From: an uncultured Bacteroidales bacterium | Lineage (GTDB): Bacteria; Bacteroidota; Bacteroidia; Bacteroidales; UBA932 | Length of the DNA stretch: 24,474 nt | Direction of reading: 5' to 3' | NCBI GenBank assembly: GCA_947305045.1 | Contig: CAMZCW010000016.1 | Span: 1 to 24,474, forward strand | Part shown: positions 8,499-15,835 of the stretch, in pieces | Position numbering within the stretch: the first letter of the stretch is position 1 | How the letters are laid out: the number at the start of each line of letters is the position of its first letter | Made by a program: the position numbers and the translations under genes | The notes under the pieces: model-generated | What the model was told of the DNA's origin: nothing | Seen by the model: only the letters and a program-made list of their open reading frames with translations | Databases searched by the model: none

Positions 8499-9986
8499 TT
8501 ATCTGTTATCCCAATAGAATCCCCTATGATTCTTCAGGTCAATCGGATTCAATGTCAATGGAATGACTACCTCACCATCTACATTGTATTGAGCAACTAG
8601 GTTCCAGCCACTCAATTGCAAATCCTCGTTGCCGTCACTTTCACGAATAGTTTCAAAGTATTGAACAAACGACATTGAGGTGGTATGTCCTCTTTCTATG
8701 GTCATGTCCAAGAGTGATTGGCATAGTTTAGGATAGTCGTTCTTGATAAAGCCTAAGAGTTGTCTTACTTCGTCATTCAACTCAAACTTTCCTTGATGTA
8801 TATAAGTCTTAAACTCCATCTTTTTCTTAGGTTTATCTGTGGAACCGAAGAATGGAGTTGCGTTTGTCAAGAATACACGCTTAATTGAAATAGGCTCAGA
8901 TTCGGAACGCATCCTTACATTGAGTTGCATTATGTATTCTCCTTCCGTAAGGCAGATACTTGTAAACTCAGCATCAAAGATCCGCAATGATTCTGTAGGC
9001 TGTATTTTCTTGACTTCTGCGTTGTCGTTGTCTTTCGTTTTTTCTACTGATATAGTTTGTTTTGCAGTTGTTATTTCAGCAATGAAGTCTTCAATATTTG
9101 AATTTATGGCCGTAAACCGCTCGTTCAAGTCAATCGACAACAACTTCGCCATTGTTTGACAAAGACGGAATAGTTGCTTCTTGTTGGTCATCTGCACAGC
9201 CTTGTCCAAGTTCATCAACCATCCTAGTTGTTCAAAGCCAGTACCAGGCAAGACAACAGATATACACTTTTTGCCAAGTGCCCAAGCGGCACCCATCTCG
9301 TTTAAGCAAACTTCACTTGCTTTGTAGTTCTTGGAAAGCATTACCAAGACCACTTTGGCTCCAATTATATTCTCTTTTATGTATTTGGCAATACTGTCGC
9401 CAGGCTCAACCCCGAAACTTTCCTCTGATGTGAAGGCAATATCCTGAATATTTAGTCCCAAGCCCAATTGCAACACTTTCTCGACAAACGGCTTAATAAC
9501 AGATTTTTCAACAGAAGCGTGACTGATGAAAACTTTCACTGTATCTTGGGATTCAGTTTCAGATAGCTCAGCTAGAGTTATTTCTTGCTTTACTTCCACA
9601 GGCTGAAGAAGGCCACATAAAAGAGCTTCGTAAACAGACTTAATTGTATCAAGTCCACGCCTTACCTCATTCTTCATTCCCCGCTTTGGGTTGTAGCCAA
9701 ACTTCTTCTCAGAAATTGTCTCCTCGAAATTGGTAATATACATCGAGTCCTTAGGGAGGTTTTTCTGCAAGATGGTCAAAGATACATTCTGCCAACGTTG
9801 CAATTCGCTGCTGAGTGTATCGGTTTCCCTCTCGTCAAACTTCTTTGTGTGCGTCGGCACAGAGAACATAGCCATCCCATCCCCAAAGTTATTCTTTGGA
9901 GTTGGCAATTCCTTCATGGACTCTATGCGTCCCAGCAGGTCATTGCCTTGGTTGATTTGTCTTTCAAGGAACTCTTGGAATGTCAT
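8499..9986 (-). CDS. Stand-alone TIR-domain protein
   Basis: This 495-residue protein carries a TIR_2-like domain at about residues 149-285. It begins VKVFISHAS (151-158), continues with FTSEES (185-190) and KVVLVMLSKNY (211-221), and has the candidate catalytic Glu230 in CLNEMGAAW. TIR domains of this kind commonly cleave NAD or make NAD-derived signals. Residues 1-148 are a helical N-terminal region. Residues 310-495 look like a beta-rich domain I do not recognise, ending NHRGFYWDNR. There is no partner gene such as a Thoeris ThsA next to it; the neighbours are a mobile element and a toxin-antitoxin pair. I infer a single-gene defence effector with a built-in sensor, and the TIR call itself is firm. 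It starts with ATG. Confidence 0.82.
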   Translation of the reverse strand: MTFQEFLERQINQGNDLLGRIESMKELPTPKNNFGDGMAMFSVPTHTKKFDERETDTLSSELQRWQNVSLTILQKNLPKDSMYITNFEETISEKKFGYNPKRGMKNEVRRGLDTIKSVYEALLCGLLQPVEVKQEITLAELSETESQDTVKVFISHASVEKSVIKPFVEKVLQLGLGLNIQDIAFTSEESFGVEPGDSIAKYIKENIIGAKVVLVMLSKNYKASEVCLNEMGAAWALGKKCISVVLPGTGFEQLGWLMNLDKAVQMTNKKQLFRLCQTMAKLLSIDLNERFTAINSNIEDFIAEITTAKQTISVEKTKDNDNAEVKKIQPTESLRIFDAEFTSICLTEGEYIMQLNVRMRSESEPISIKRVFLTNATPFFGSTDKPKKKMEFKTYIHQGKFELNDEVRQLLGFIKNDYPKLCQSLLDMTIERGHTTSMSFVQYFETIRESDGNEDLQLSGWNLVAQYNVDGEVVIPLTLNPIDLKNHRGFYWDNR

Positions 9987-10190
9987 TCTTTCTATATTCT
10001 TTCTCGCGCTTCGGTTTGCTCGCCTGCTGGCTCGCAGGCTCGTGGCTTTCTACCCCCTCGCTTGTCCATTGCTATCCCCTTGCTACCCCCTTGGTACAAG
10101 TATGGATTGTTAAATGTTAATCCTTCGATTTGCTCAAGGCAAATTCACAGATAGCACAGATATTTGCGGCTGACGCCGCTTTGGCTACTT
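9987..10190. other. 204-bp intergenic region with hairpins and short C-rich repeats
   Basis: No gene is seen. On the plus strand there is a hairpin GCGGC-TGAC-GCCGC at about 10168-10181, just past the stop of the PemK-like gene but without a T-run on the transcribed strand. There are also three copies of a GCTAYCCCCTTG-like unit between 10050 and 10092 (two in tandem, 11-bp period), and an inverted repeat GCCTGC-n6-GCAGGC near 10022-10039, just upstream of the TIR gene. Confidence 0.45.
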
Positions 10191-10616
10191 CTACTTGAAG
10201 AACTTCTCTATCTCGTCAAGGGTCAGGGCTCCGCTGGCTATGATGCGCTGCTGCACCTGGTTGAGGTCGGCTTCGTTCAGTATGCCGCAATACCTCCGTT
10301 CGTCTTCTTTAAACACCTCGAACTTGGCTCGGATGGGCTGTGCACAGTTGGCGTAAGAGTCGTGGCTCAGGAAATCGTAGTCGGATGCCTTGAGCGACAC
10401 TTGACAGGAAAGCATCCTTGGACGGCACTGGATATAAGGATTGATTTCCGAATTGATCATCACCGAACACACTAGGATGCGGTCGTCGGCCACTCCGGCA
10501 ACGATGAGGAACTTCTCGTGGTCTATGCCCGGCCAGGGGCCAATGAACACCGCTCCGGGCGCCACGGACAGGTCGCGCAAGCCCTCGAGCGTTGACAAAG
10601 TGTTTTTGCTTGCCAT
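10191..10616 (-). CDS. Probable PemK/MazF-like toxin paired with Panacea antitoxin
   Basis: This small 141-residue protein has no residue motif I recognise with certainty. The pattern of a Gly-Pro turn near the start (GAVFIGPWPGIDHEKFLIVAG), a strand and loop around ILVCSVMINSE, and LSHDSYANC near residue 85 recalls the SH3-like barrel of PemK/MazF-type proteins. The stronger argument is context. It lies 6 bases downstream of a Panacea-domain gene, in the same operon, and Panacea antitoxins are known to pair with many unrelated toxins. I infer that it is the toxin of this pair. Translation inhibition by RNA cleavage would follow only if the PemK assignment is right. It starts with ATG. Confidence 0.55.
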   Translation of the reverse strand: MASKNTLSTLEGLRDLSVAPGAVFIGPWPGIDHEKFLIVAGVADDRILVCSVMINSEINPYIQCRPRMLSCQVSLKASDYDFLSHDSYANCAQPIRAKFEVFKEDERRYCGILNEADLNQVQQRIIASGALTLDEIEKFFK

Positions 10617-10622
10617 GCCCCG

Positions 10623-11159
10623 TTAGCCTAGTGCGGCCTCGAGGCGCGAGAATTCGTTGACATACTCCAGTTCCTCGCCGTTCAGTCCTGCTTCGCGGGC
10701 GATGCTGTCCCAGCTGATGGAGAAATCGCGGGCGGTCGAGCGCCAGGCCACATCGTGCGACTTCTCCTTGATTTCATCGTAGGAGAGGTCGGAATACTTG
10801 GCGATGGCCTCGGAGAGGGCTTCCTGCTCGTTGGCGGAGAGCTTATTGAGGTCGGCATCCTGCAGCGGCTTGACGTACATCCAGTTCTCGACCTGGAAGT
10901 AGCGGCCAAGATCCTCGGTATCGGGCAGGTAGGAGTCGCCGCGGACAATCTTGAGCATGTCGTACAGGCGCGACGGCACGGGGCCGGCTTCCATGGCTAT
11001 GTAGGTGTCGCCCGTGATGGGACGACCCCAGTCAGCCAAGTGCTGCCGGTCGGCAAAGTAGATGATCTTGAAGATCTTGTGGAAGTCCTTGCGCTGCACG
11101 CGGTTGGCTACATAAAGCAACGCATTGAGTGTCTTCATCTTATCAAACTGTACGTCCAT
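10623..11159 (-). CDS. Panacea-domain (DUF4065, SocA-like) antitoxin
   Basis: This 178-residue protein matches the Panacea pattern: an N-terminal helix MKTLNALLYVANRV, HKIFKIIYFADRQHL, and the characteristic EAGPVPSRLYDML around residue 60. A C-terminal helical part contains LSYDEIKEKSHDVAW. Panacea (DUF4065) proteins are antitoxins that neutralise diverse partner toxins; SocA of Caulobacter, a proteolytic adaptor, is a relative. The gene comes first in a two-gene operon, 6 bases before the PemK-like gene. Codon use is GC-richer than in the genes on either side, which hints at a separate origin for this pair. It starts with ATG at 11157-11159. Confidence 0.82.
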   Translation of the reverse strand: MDVQFDKMKTLNALLYVANRVQRKDFHKIFKIIYFADRQHLADWGRPITGDTYIAMEAGPVPSRLYDMLKIVRGDSYLPDTEDLGRYFQVENWMYVKPLQDADLNKLSANEQEALSEAIAKYSDLSYDEIKEKSHDVAWRSTARDFSISWDSIAREAGLNGEELEYVNEFSRLEAALG

Positions 11160-11268
11160 AACTTATTGTCTATTATAGTTTGCAAAATACGACTTTCTTC
11201 TATTACGCCCGTGTTGAAAGTTGACGTAAACTTGGACTCTACATCCAGGTTCTATTATATCAACCCTT

Positions 11269-11884
11269 TTAGAACTTCCTCCACACCATCTTATTCACCA
11301 CACCCACATAGCTCTGGATAATGCGCATATATATAGGAACTACGTCACGTAAAGATTGTGGCAATTTCCCTGATTCGTCCATGGAAACAATGTAGACCTT
11401 TTTCCCCATGCTTTTCATAACTATTAACTCCTCTTTTTACATGGGAGATTGTGATTTCCCTACAGCAAAAAAACAGAAATGGGCTTTCCCAATAACCTTA
11501 GGCAAATCACTCACACTAGTACCTCGTTTAATACCAACACCAGAAACAACATCTTCTCCATCAAGGGCATCTTTTAATTTGGAGACCTCCTTATCATAAA
11601 AAGGTGGGACGGAAAGATAAATCCTTAATATACGATGTCTCCTCATCATTAGAAATGAAGTAATAACGACACTCAGTAGTACAAAAACAACTACCGCGAG
11701 AGATATCCATCCGAAGATGCTCCAGTCAATAGATAAGATTTTGTCAAACCCTATATAACTAAAAGCAGCAATATACTAACTAAAGAGAAAACCAACGGTA
11801 TATATAACCTGTACCTTTTCTTCATATTGGAACGATTGCGACAGATAGCACTTGTGCAATAGCAAGAATTAGATTGGTATCCAT
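11269..11884 (-). pseudogene. Decayed membrane protein with TIR/nucleotide-binding-like C-terminus
   Basis: Three reading frames together describe one protein. An ATG at 11884 starts MDTNLILAIAQVLSVAIV, which ends in a TGA overlapping the ATG at 11823-11825. The next frame gives KKRYR then LYIPLVFSLVSILLLLVI and stops at 11751. The third frame, open from about 11775, gives GFDKILSIDW, a hydrophobic helix SLAVVVFVLLSVVITSFL, and a soluble domain with RIYLSVPPFYDKEVSKLKDA and VIGKAHFCFFAVGKSQSPM. After an in-frame TAA (11437-11439) the same frame continues KEELIVMKSMGKKVYIV, KLPQSLRDVVPIY, then RIIQSYVGVVNKMVW and a stop at 11269. The soluble part recalls TIR-like alpha/beta effector domains behind membrane helices, but this is a weak resemblance. 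The last 15 or so residues are identical to the C-terminus of CapG and do not belong to the original gene. Confidence 0.5.
11286..11326 (-). repeat. 41-bp copy of the capG 3' end
   Basis: This segment matches 17070-17110, the 3' end of capG, at about 37 of 41 positions, with the last 24 bases identical. Both encode RIIQSYVGVVNKMVW in the same frame. The similarity stops abruptly on the upstream side, marking a recombination breakpoint inside the decayed gene. Confidence 0.8.
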
Positions 11885-11933
11885 ATTGCTTAATATCTTT
11901 CCATTAAAAAAGTAGAATCACACCATTAAAGCA

Positions 11934-12365
11934 CTACCTAATAACTCTAAAATGGTTCAATTTTTCCAGTTCCTGCATGGAAATGGGGGGAAGAGGGTAA
12001 GAACTAAGGTATGTGCCTTTCACCTTCTCAAATAGAACGCCTCTCAAAGTTCCATATGTCATATTCAAAAAAGTCGGAATAAAACTACTAGAAAAATTAA
12101 TTCTCTTACTATCCTCATCGATATGAATGATTGAATTAAAATCTTCTAGTCCATATTGAATTCCTATTACACACTCACAAAGTACATCCTCTTCATTTGA
12201 ATAACGAATTCCGGAACGGACATATATCGTCTCCTCCTGAGGACGAATCTCTGTTTCCATCAAGTGGTAGACCCGAAGCTCTCGAATAGGAGACTTCTCC
12301 ATCATCTCGAATTTCTCTTCATGAATAGATTGAAGAGAGAATGTGACTTTTCTTTCTTCTGCCAT
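11934..12365 (-). CDS. SecB-like chaperone of a toxin-antitoxin-chaperone module
   Basis: This 143-residue protein has the SecB-like pattern: an N-terminal strand (KVTFSLQSIHEEKFEM), a middle strand pair with IRYSNEEDVLCECVIGIQYG, then FLNMTYGTLRGVLFEKVKGT and the C-terminal LPPISMQELEKLNHF, which corresponds to the LP-[IV]-(N/D)-x-x-x-L end of SecB-like proteins. It lies 2 bases downstream of a helix-turn-helix gene and is the third gene of the operon. In toxin-antitoxin-chaperone modules such as the Mycobacterium HigB1-HigA1-Rv1957 system, a SecB-like chaperone protects an unstable antitoxin. I infer the same role here. As it sits in an accessory island after an antitoxin gene, it is unlikely to be a housekeeping export chaperone. 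Confidence 0.72.
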   Translation of the reverse strand: MAEERKVTFSLQSIHEEKFEMMEKSPIRELRVYHLMETEIRPQEETIYVRSGIRYSNEEDVLCECVIGIQYGLEDFNSIIHIDEDSKRINFSSSFIPTFLNMTYGTLRGVLFEKVKGTYLSSYPLPPISMQELEKLNHFRVIR

Positions 12366-12367
12366 TT

Positions 12368-12757
12368 CTATCTACTTAAAAGGAATGTTTCCATGCTGGG
12401 CAACTGATTCCACCTTCGATTATGACTGATCTTCTCAGATTTGTCAACATCAGGGAAATAGATTGCAAGAGTATCATCATAATTCACATTCAGATATGTA
12501 GCAGTATCCTTGACTCCTGTTATCTCTCGATGAAGATAATAGGAGAGTTCTGCCAGAGTGTCTGATGTGAAATTCTGGTCTCCACTCAACCATTTGGTGA
12601 TTTCAGAAGGCTGACGCCCCATCAGTTGAGCCAGTTCTTTCTTGGAGATGTGCTGCTCTTCCATGGCATCTGCTATTTGAATGGCAATGCGCATTCTACG
12701 CGCCACCTTCAAATATGTCAGTTCTGACTGGGCTGCAAGTCTTTCCCGTGCTTTCAT
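12368..12757 (-). CDS. HigA-like XRE-family antitoxin
   Basis: This 129-residue protein has a helix-turn-helix at about residues 23-75. The central part is HISKKELAQLMGRQPSEITK (turn at LMGRQPS), followed by WLSGDQNFTSDTLAELSYYL. The C-terminal 50 residues (from about TATYLNVNYDD) are poorly structured and end in MEFLLSR-like residues (METFLLSR). In chaperone-dependent antitoxins such a tail is the chaperone-addiction segment. The gene is 17 bases after the toxin gene and 2 bases before the SecB-like gene. It should bind the operon promoter and neutralise the toxin. It starts with ATG. Confidence 0.8.
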   Translation of the reverse strand: MKARERLAAQSELTYLKVARRMRIAIQIADAMEEQHISKKELAQLMGRQPSEITKWLSGDQNFTSDTLAELSYYLHREITGVKDTATYLNVNYDDTLAIYFPDVDKSEKISHNRRWNQLPSMETFLLSR

Positions 12758-12774
12758 TATTGTGTGTGTTTAGT

Positions 12775-13263
12775 TTAATCTTCGAAATACAAATCCCCCA
12801 CCAGGGTTCCATCAGAAGCAATCGTAATATCTTTCTCTTTAATTCTCTCAGTAATCTTTGCAGAGATACTAATCATCTCTAAGGCATGCCTACTTAAAAC
12901 ATTATCTTCTTGCCAAGCCGTTATCTTGGGATCCTTATACCCACCCGAGCCCAAAATTAGCAGGGCCGTTCCATACCTAATTGCATATAAACGTAGCGGA
13001 TAGCCAGATTCTTTCAACAAGGCTACGACTCCATCTCCCGGCTCACCTTCATTTTCGCGAAAGAACTGGATTCTGGCACCACCTTCTTTTCCCATAAATT
13101 GCAACTTTGCCCACACCTCATCTAGTTCCTCCGGAAAATCTGCATCCAATCGGTCTAGAAATTCGTCAAATAGAGTATCTCCTCCATCACCATCAAAAGC
13201 GACTGAGTATATCTTGCATGCCGGTCCCGACAACTCCCCTATTTCAACAATTCTAAAACCCAT
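12775..13263 (-). CDS. HigB/RelE-like toxin of a toxin-antitoxin-chaperone module
   Basis: This 162-residue protein begins MGFRIVEIGELSGPACKIYS. The central LRLYAIRYGTALLILGSGGYKD matches the core strands of RelE/HigB-type (Gp49-like) toxins. It is followed by the helix ITAWQEDNVLSRHALEMISI. These toxins cut mRNA on the ribosome. The gene is first of three, in the toxin-antitoxin order typical of higBA. The open frame reaches a TTG at 13284, but that TTG lies inside a perfect -7 box (TATATTTG, 13282-13289), so transcription must begin downstream. I therefore chose the ATG at 13261-13263. The N-terminal half, rich in Asp and Glu (FDGDGGDTLFDEFLDRLD), is longer than in minimal HigB proteins. 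Confidence 0.7.
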   Translation of the reverse strand: MGFRIVEIGELSGPACKIYSVAFDGDGGDTLFDEFLDRLDADFPEELDEVWAKLQFMGKEGGARIQFFRENEGEPGDGVVALLKESGYPLRLYAIRYGTALLILGSGGYKDPKITAWQEDNVLSRHALEMISISAKITERIKEKDITIASDGTLVGDLYFED

Positions 13264-13281
13264 CCGTTTTATACTTGAATG

Positions 13282-13289
13282 CAAATATA
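13282..13289 (-). promoter_or_regulatory. Bacteroidetes -7 box of the toxin-antitoxin-chaperone operon
   Basis: The minus strand reads TATATTTG, a perfect match to the Bacteroidetes consensus TAnnTTTG, 18 bases before the chosen toxin start. No clear TTTG box is seen at the -33 spacing. The upstream DNA is very AT-rich, and it is bounded at 13339 by the mobile element. Confidence 0.5.
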
Positions 13290-13338
13290 CGAAAAATTTA
13301 AATTATTTCACTTATAAGTAAAATATTTATGCATTAAT

Positions 13339-13698
13339 TAGTCAAGCCTGCTAAACCCCTTCTACGCGACCGTCGCGAGAGTCGGGCATAGGCAGGCACA
13401 TTGTTTTTCGTTTTCAAATAACACATTCTCGCCCGTGAAGTACTGCATGTAAGGATTCTCCAGCCAGCGCGCCACCACCCCCTCGTCACTCAGGTTGTAG
13501 ATGCTCTTCAACAGCATCATCCCCACCATTGTACGGATGGGAACGCTCGGACGGCCGTTGTCCGCGCAGTAGTACTCCGCAAACTCCGACTCCACCGCCT
13601 CCTTCCCACAAGATAAGCATTTTCTGCAAATAAATCAAGGACTTTTTAACCTTATTTTATTGAATATCAATTAATTCGAACTATCGCAGGGACGACTA
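13339..13698 (-). mobile_element. Internally deleted IS5-type derivative, copy 3 (MITE-like, 360 bp)
   Basis: It has the same two ends as copy 2 (TAGTCAAGCCTGC at the left, TAGTCGTCCCTGC read inward at the right). A further internal deletion of about 135 bp removes the transposase start region. Over 13334-13596 it is nearly identical to copy 2. The deletion junction TCCACCGCCTCC is shared with copy 1 rather than copy 2, so copy 3 is not simply a shortened copy 2. It separates the toxin-antitoxin-chaperone operon from the DUF3990 pair. Confidence 0.7.
13362..13595 (-). pseudogene. Frameshifted transposase remnant in copy 3
   Basis: Seventy-seven codons of the DUF772 region remain (ESEFAEYYCADNGRPSVPIR onward), ending in the same CLCPTLATVA tail as copy 2. 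The internal deletion removed the native start and shifted the frame, so the only start is an internal GTG. It is almost certainly not a functional gene. Confidence 0.65.
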
Positions 13699-13739
13699 TT
13701 TAGGTAAAAGGTGACAGGTGAGTGTTTACAGTTTATGGC

Positions 13740-14219
13740 TTATACCTCGAAAGATTCCACAAACCGAAGGGCGCTGATTACTCGTTCGGTATGGAAGGAC
13801 AGTTGGTCGTAGGTCTTGTATGCTTTCAAACGGGCGATGGCGGTTTGAGCATCTAACACGCCACTCTCGTATAGATTAACCGTAACAAAAACATTATCGT
13901 TCGCAACGGGGCCAAAAACCAAATCATAGTCATGTTCTTGTCCCCTTCGACAAGCAACCACAAAATCCAGCCATGCGGCATCAACACCATGAAATTCCCT
14001 AATCCGTAATTCCGGGGTAGTTATTAGTGCATCATCCACCTCATATACAGAGACTATCTTTTTCCCTGTCTTGGCTCTATCCAACTTAATCTCTGTCCAC
14101 TTCTCTGCCTGTTCCTTCTGAGTGGTAGTATAGAAGCCCTTACCGAAATCAGTTTTATTGCGTCCATAACGAAGATTGGGGTTACGAACCTCTACATTTG
14201 AACCATGATATAACCTCAT
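13740..14219 (-). CDS. DUF3990 protein, probable ADP-ribosyltransferase-like toxin
   Basis: This 159-residue protein starts MRLYHGSNVEVRNPNL, with the HGS motif at residues 5-7, and has DFGKGFYTTTQKEQAEKW near residue 25. Both are features of DUF3990 proteins, which share the fold of ADP-ribosyltransferases (H-Y-E/D class). Later blocks are AAWLDFVVACRRG and YDLVFGPVANDNVF, also typical of the family. The gene overlaps the upstream gene by 4 bases (ATGA), so the two are translationally coupled. DUF3990 proteins are often found beside DUF3791 proteins, which suggests a toxin and antitoxin. The target is unknown. It starts with ATG. Confidence 0.72.
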   Translation of the reverse strand: MRLYHGSNVEVRNPNLRYGRNKTDFGKGFYTTTQKEQAEKWTEIKLDRAKTGKKIVSVYEVDDALITTPELRIREFHGVDAAWLDFVVACRRGQEHDYDLVFGPVANDNVFVTVNLYESGVLDAQTAIARLKAYKTYDQLSFHTERVISALRFVESFEV

Positions 14220-14644
14220 TTTCTCTTTCTCCTATTAATGAACCGTTGTATCTCGTCAATCACATATTCGGTTCCCTGGGTATGCAGCATATCATAATGT
14301 TTCAGCAGGAACGAATCTGCATCATATTCTTTAAACAGAGCGAGAGCCTGTAAGCCTCCGATACTCTTATGTAAGGCATATTTCTCCAAAGTGTAAACAA
14401 AGAACTCGAACGCTTCAGGGGTGGTTTCAACCACGTGATGTTTACGCGCTTTCTCAAACTCCTCGTACAAAGCCTCGGAACTCAAATACCACCATCTTGC
14501 CCCTTCGTTATAGAGTTCCTTGTACATATCATTGGAATAAATGTACGTAAGAGCTTCGTCCAAAGAGATTCGTCTTCTCTCGGAAACATATTCTGCCAAA
14601 CGGGCAAGTTTGATTGGTATTATGTTGTTTTCGAATACACCCAT
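14216..14644 (-). CDS. DUF3791-like partner of the DUF3990 protein, probable antitoxin
   Basis: This 142-residue, all-helical protein appears to have two related halves. The second half (EAFEFFVYTLEKYALHKSIG through FLLKHYDMLHTQGTEYVIDE) resembles DUF3791, whose members end in a YD-x-LHTQ-type motif. The first half (IIPIKLARLAEYVSERRRIS and SLDEALTYIYSNDMYKELYN) has the same helical rhythm, with a Tyr-Leu-rich end. It is the first gene of a two-gene operon and overlaps the DUF3990 gene by 4 bases. By position it is the antitoxin. The assignment is by motif and context, without proof of neutralisation. Confidence 0.62.
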   Translation of the reverse strand: MGVFENNIIPIKLARLAEYVSERRRISLDEALTYIYSNDMYKELYNEGARWWYLSSEALYEEFEKARKHHVVETTPEAFEFFVYTLEKYALHKSIGGLQALALFKEYDADSFLLKHYDMLHTQGTEYVIDEIQRFINRRKRK

Positions 14645-14773
14645 AAGTATTACAATATCTATCGCGGCTGACGCTTTCTACTCCATGTTTGGTCTGCTGC
14701 CGAGGTTCTCACAATTCCTTCGCCCAAATCTGCCGGTGCAACTCGGGATAGTTGGGTCACGGTTGTTGCTTCC

Positions 14774-15823
14774 CTACTTCACAATATTGGGAATACCGTT
14801 CAGCTCGTTCTGGATGTACTCCAGGCCGGCAATCTTGGCTTTGGTCTCTTCCAGGTTCAGGATGCGCGTATTGTTGGAGTTGAATTCATCAATCAGCGCC
14901 CGTTTCACATCGCCCTCCTTGAAATACTTATCGTAATTCAAATCGCGATTGTCGGCCGGAACAGCATAGAAATTGCCCATGTCGATGGCCTTCGCGGCCT
15001 CCTCCTTCGTCAGGAGCGTCTCGTACATCTTCTCGCCGTGACGGATGCCAATCACCTTAATCTCTTCCTTCTTGCCGCCAAAGAGCTCACAAACGGCCTC
15101 AGCCTGGGTCTGGATGGTGCAAGCGGGTGCCTTCTGCACCAGGATATCACCGTTCTGGCCATGCTCAAAGGCAAACAGCACCAGGTCCACGGCCTCCTCC
15201 AGGCTCATGATAAAGCGCGTCATCCTGGGCTCCGTAAGCGTAATGGGATTGCCTTTGCGAATCTGATCAATCCACAGGGGAATCACGCTGCCGCGGGAGC
15301 ACATCACGTTGCCGTAACGGGTGCAGCAGATCTTGGTATTGCCACTCAGGCGGCTCTTAGCAACGGCTATCTTCTCTTCAATGGCTTTGGTGATACCCAT
15401 GGCGTTGATGGGATAGGCAGCCTTGTCCGTAGAAAGGCAAATCACGCACTTGACACCGGCATCAATGGCCGCATCCAGCGTATTGTCCGTGCCGATCACA
15501 TTGGTCTTCACGGCTTCCATAGGGAAGAACTCGCAGGAAGGCACCTGTTTCAGCGCCGCCGCATGGAATACATAGTCCACACCCTGCATGGCGTAATGCA
15601 GCGTGCTCTTGTTGCGCACATCGCCAATGTAGAATTTGACCTTGTTCGCCACCTCCGGCATGCGGGCCTGAAAGTCGTGGCGCATGTCGTCCTGCTTTTT
15701 CTCGTCGCGGGAGAAAATGCGGATTTCACCAATATCGGTCTTCAAAAAACGGTTAAGAACGGCGTTGCCAAAGGAACCTGTGCCACCGGTAATAAGGAGC
15801 ACCTTGTCTTTAAATAAACTCAT
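14774..15823 (-). CDS. capE: UDP-N-acetylglucosamine 4,6-dehydratase/5-epimerase (CapE/FnlA)
   Basis: This 349-residue short-chain dehydrogenase has the NAD(P)-binding TGGTGSFG (12-19), the STDKAAYP block (131-138) and Met142-x3-Lys146 (NAMGITK) in place of the usual Tyr-x3-Lys. That Met is typical of inverting 4,6-dehydratases of the CapE/FlaA1 type. The downstream RYGNVMCSRGSVIPLW and TEPRMTRFIM are further family signatures. It turns UDP-GlcNAc into the 4-keto-6-deoxy intermediate for UDP-L-FucNAc in the cytoplasm. It is the third gene of capG-capF-capE, 12 bases after capF. No glycosyltransferase gene follows; the next gene belongs to the accessory island. CapE is preferred over a PseB-type enzyme because of the CapF and CapG neighbours. 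Confidence 0.9.
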   Translation of the reverse strand: MSLFKDKVLLITGGTGSFGNAVLNRFLKTDIGEIRIFSRDEKKQDDMRHDFQARMPEVANKVKFYIGDVRNKSTLHYAMQGVDYVFHAAALKQVPSCEFFPMEAVKTNVIGTDNTLDAAIDAGVKCVICLSTDKAAYPINAMGITKAIEEKIAVAKSRLSGNTKICCTRYGNVMCSRGSVIPLWIDQIRKGNPITLTEPRMTRFIMSLEEAVDLVLFAFEHGQNGDILVQKAPACTIQTQAEAVCELFGGKKEEIKVIGIRHGEKMYETLLTKEEAAKAIDMGNFYAVPADNRDLNYDKYFKEGDVKRALIDEFNSNNTRILNLEETKAKIAGLEYIQNELNGIPNIVK

Positions 15824-15835
15824 ACTTGTATCTTG

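Noticed and set aside
10050..10092. Three GCTAYCCCCTTG-like units as a possible CRISPR or G-quadruplex
   Set aside because: The units are about 11-12 bp without spacers of constant length, so not a CRISPR. Only three of the G-tracts have three or more bases, so a quadruplex is not well supported.
13264..13284. Longer toxin N-terminus starting at TTG
   Set aside because: The TTG is part of the perfect -7 box TATATTTG, so it would not be transcribed; the ATG at 13261-13263 fits better.
14645..14773. Possible glycosyltransferase tail after capE
   Set aside because: One frame gives a short stretch PNYPELHRQIWAKEL between two stops. It is too short to assign and may be chance.
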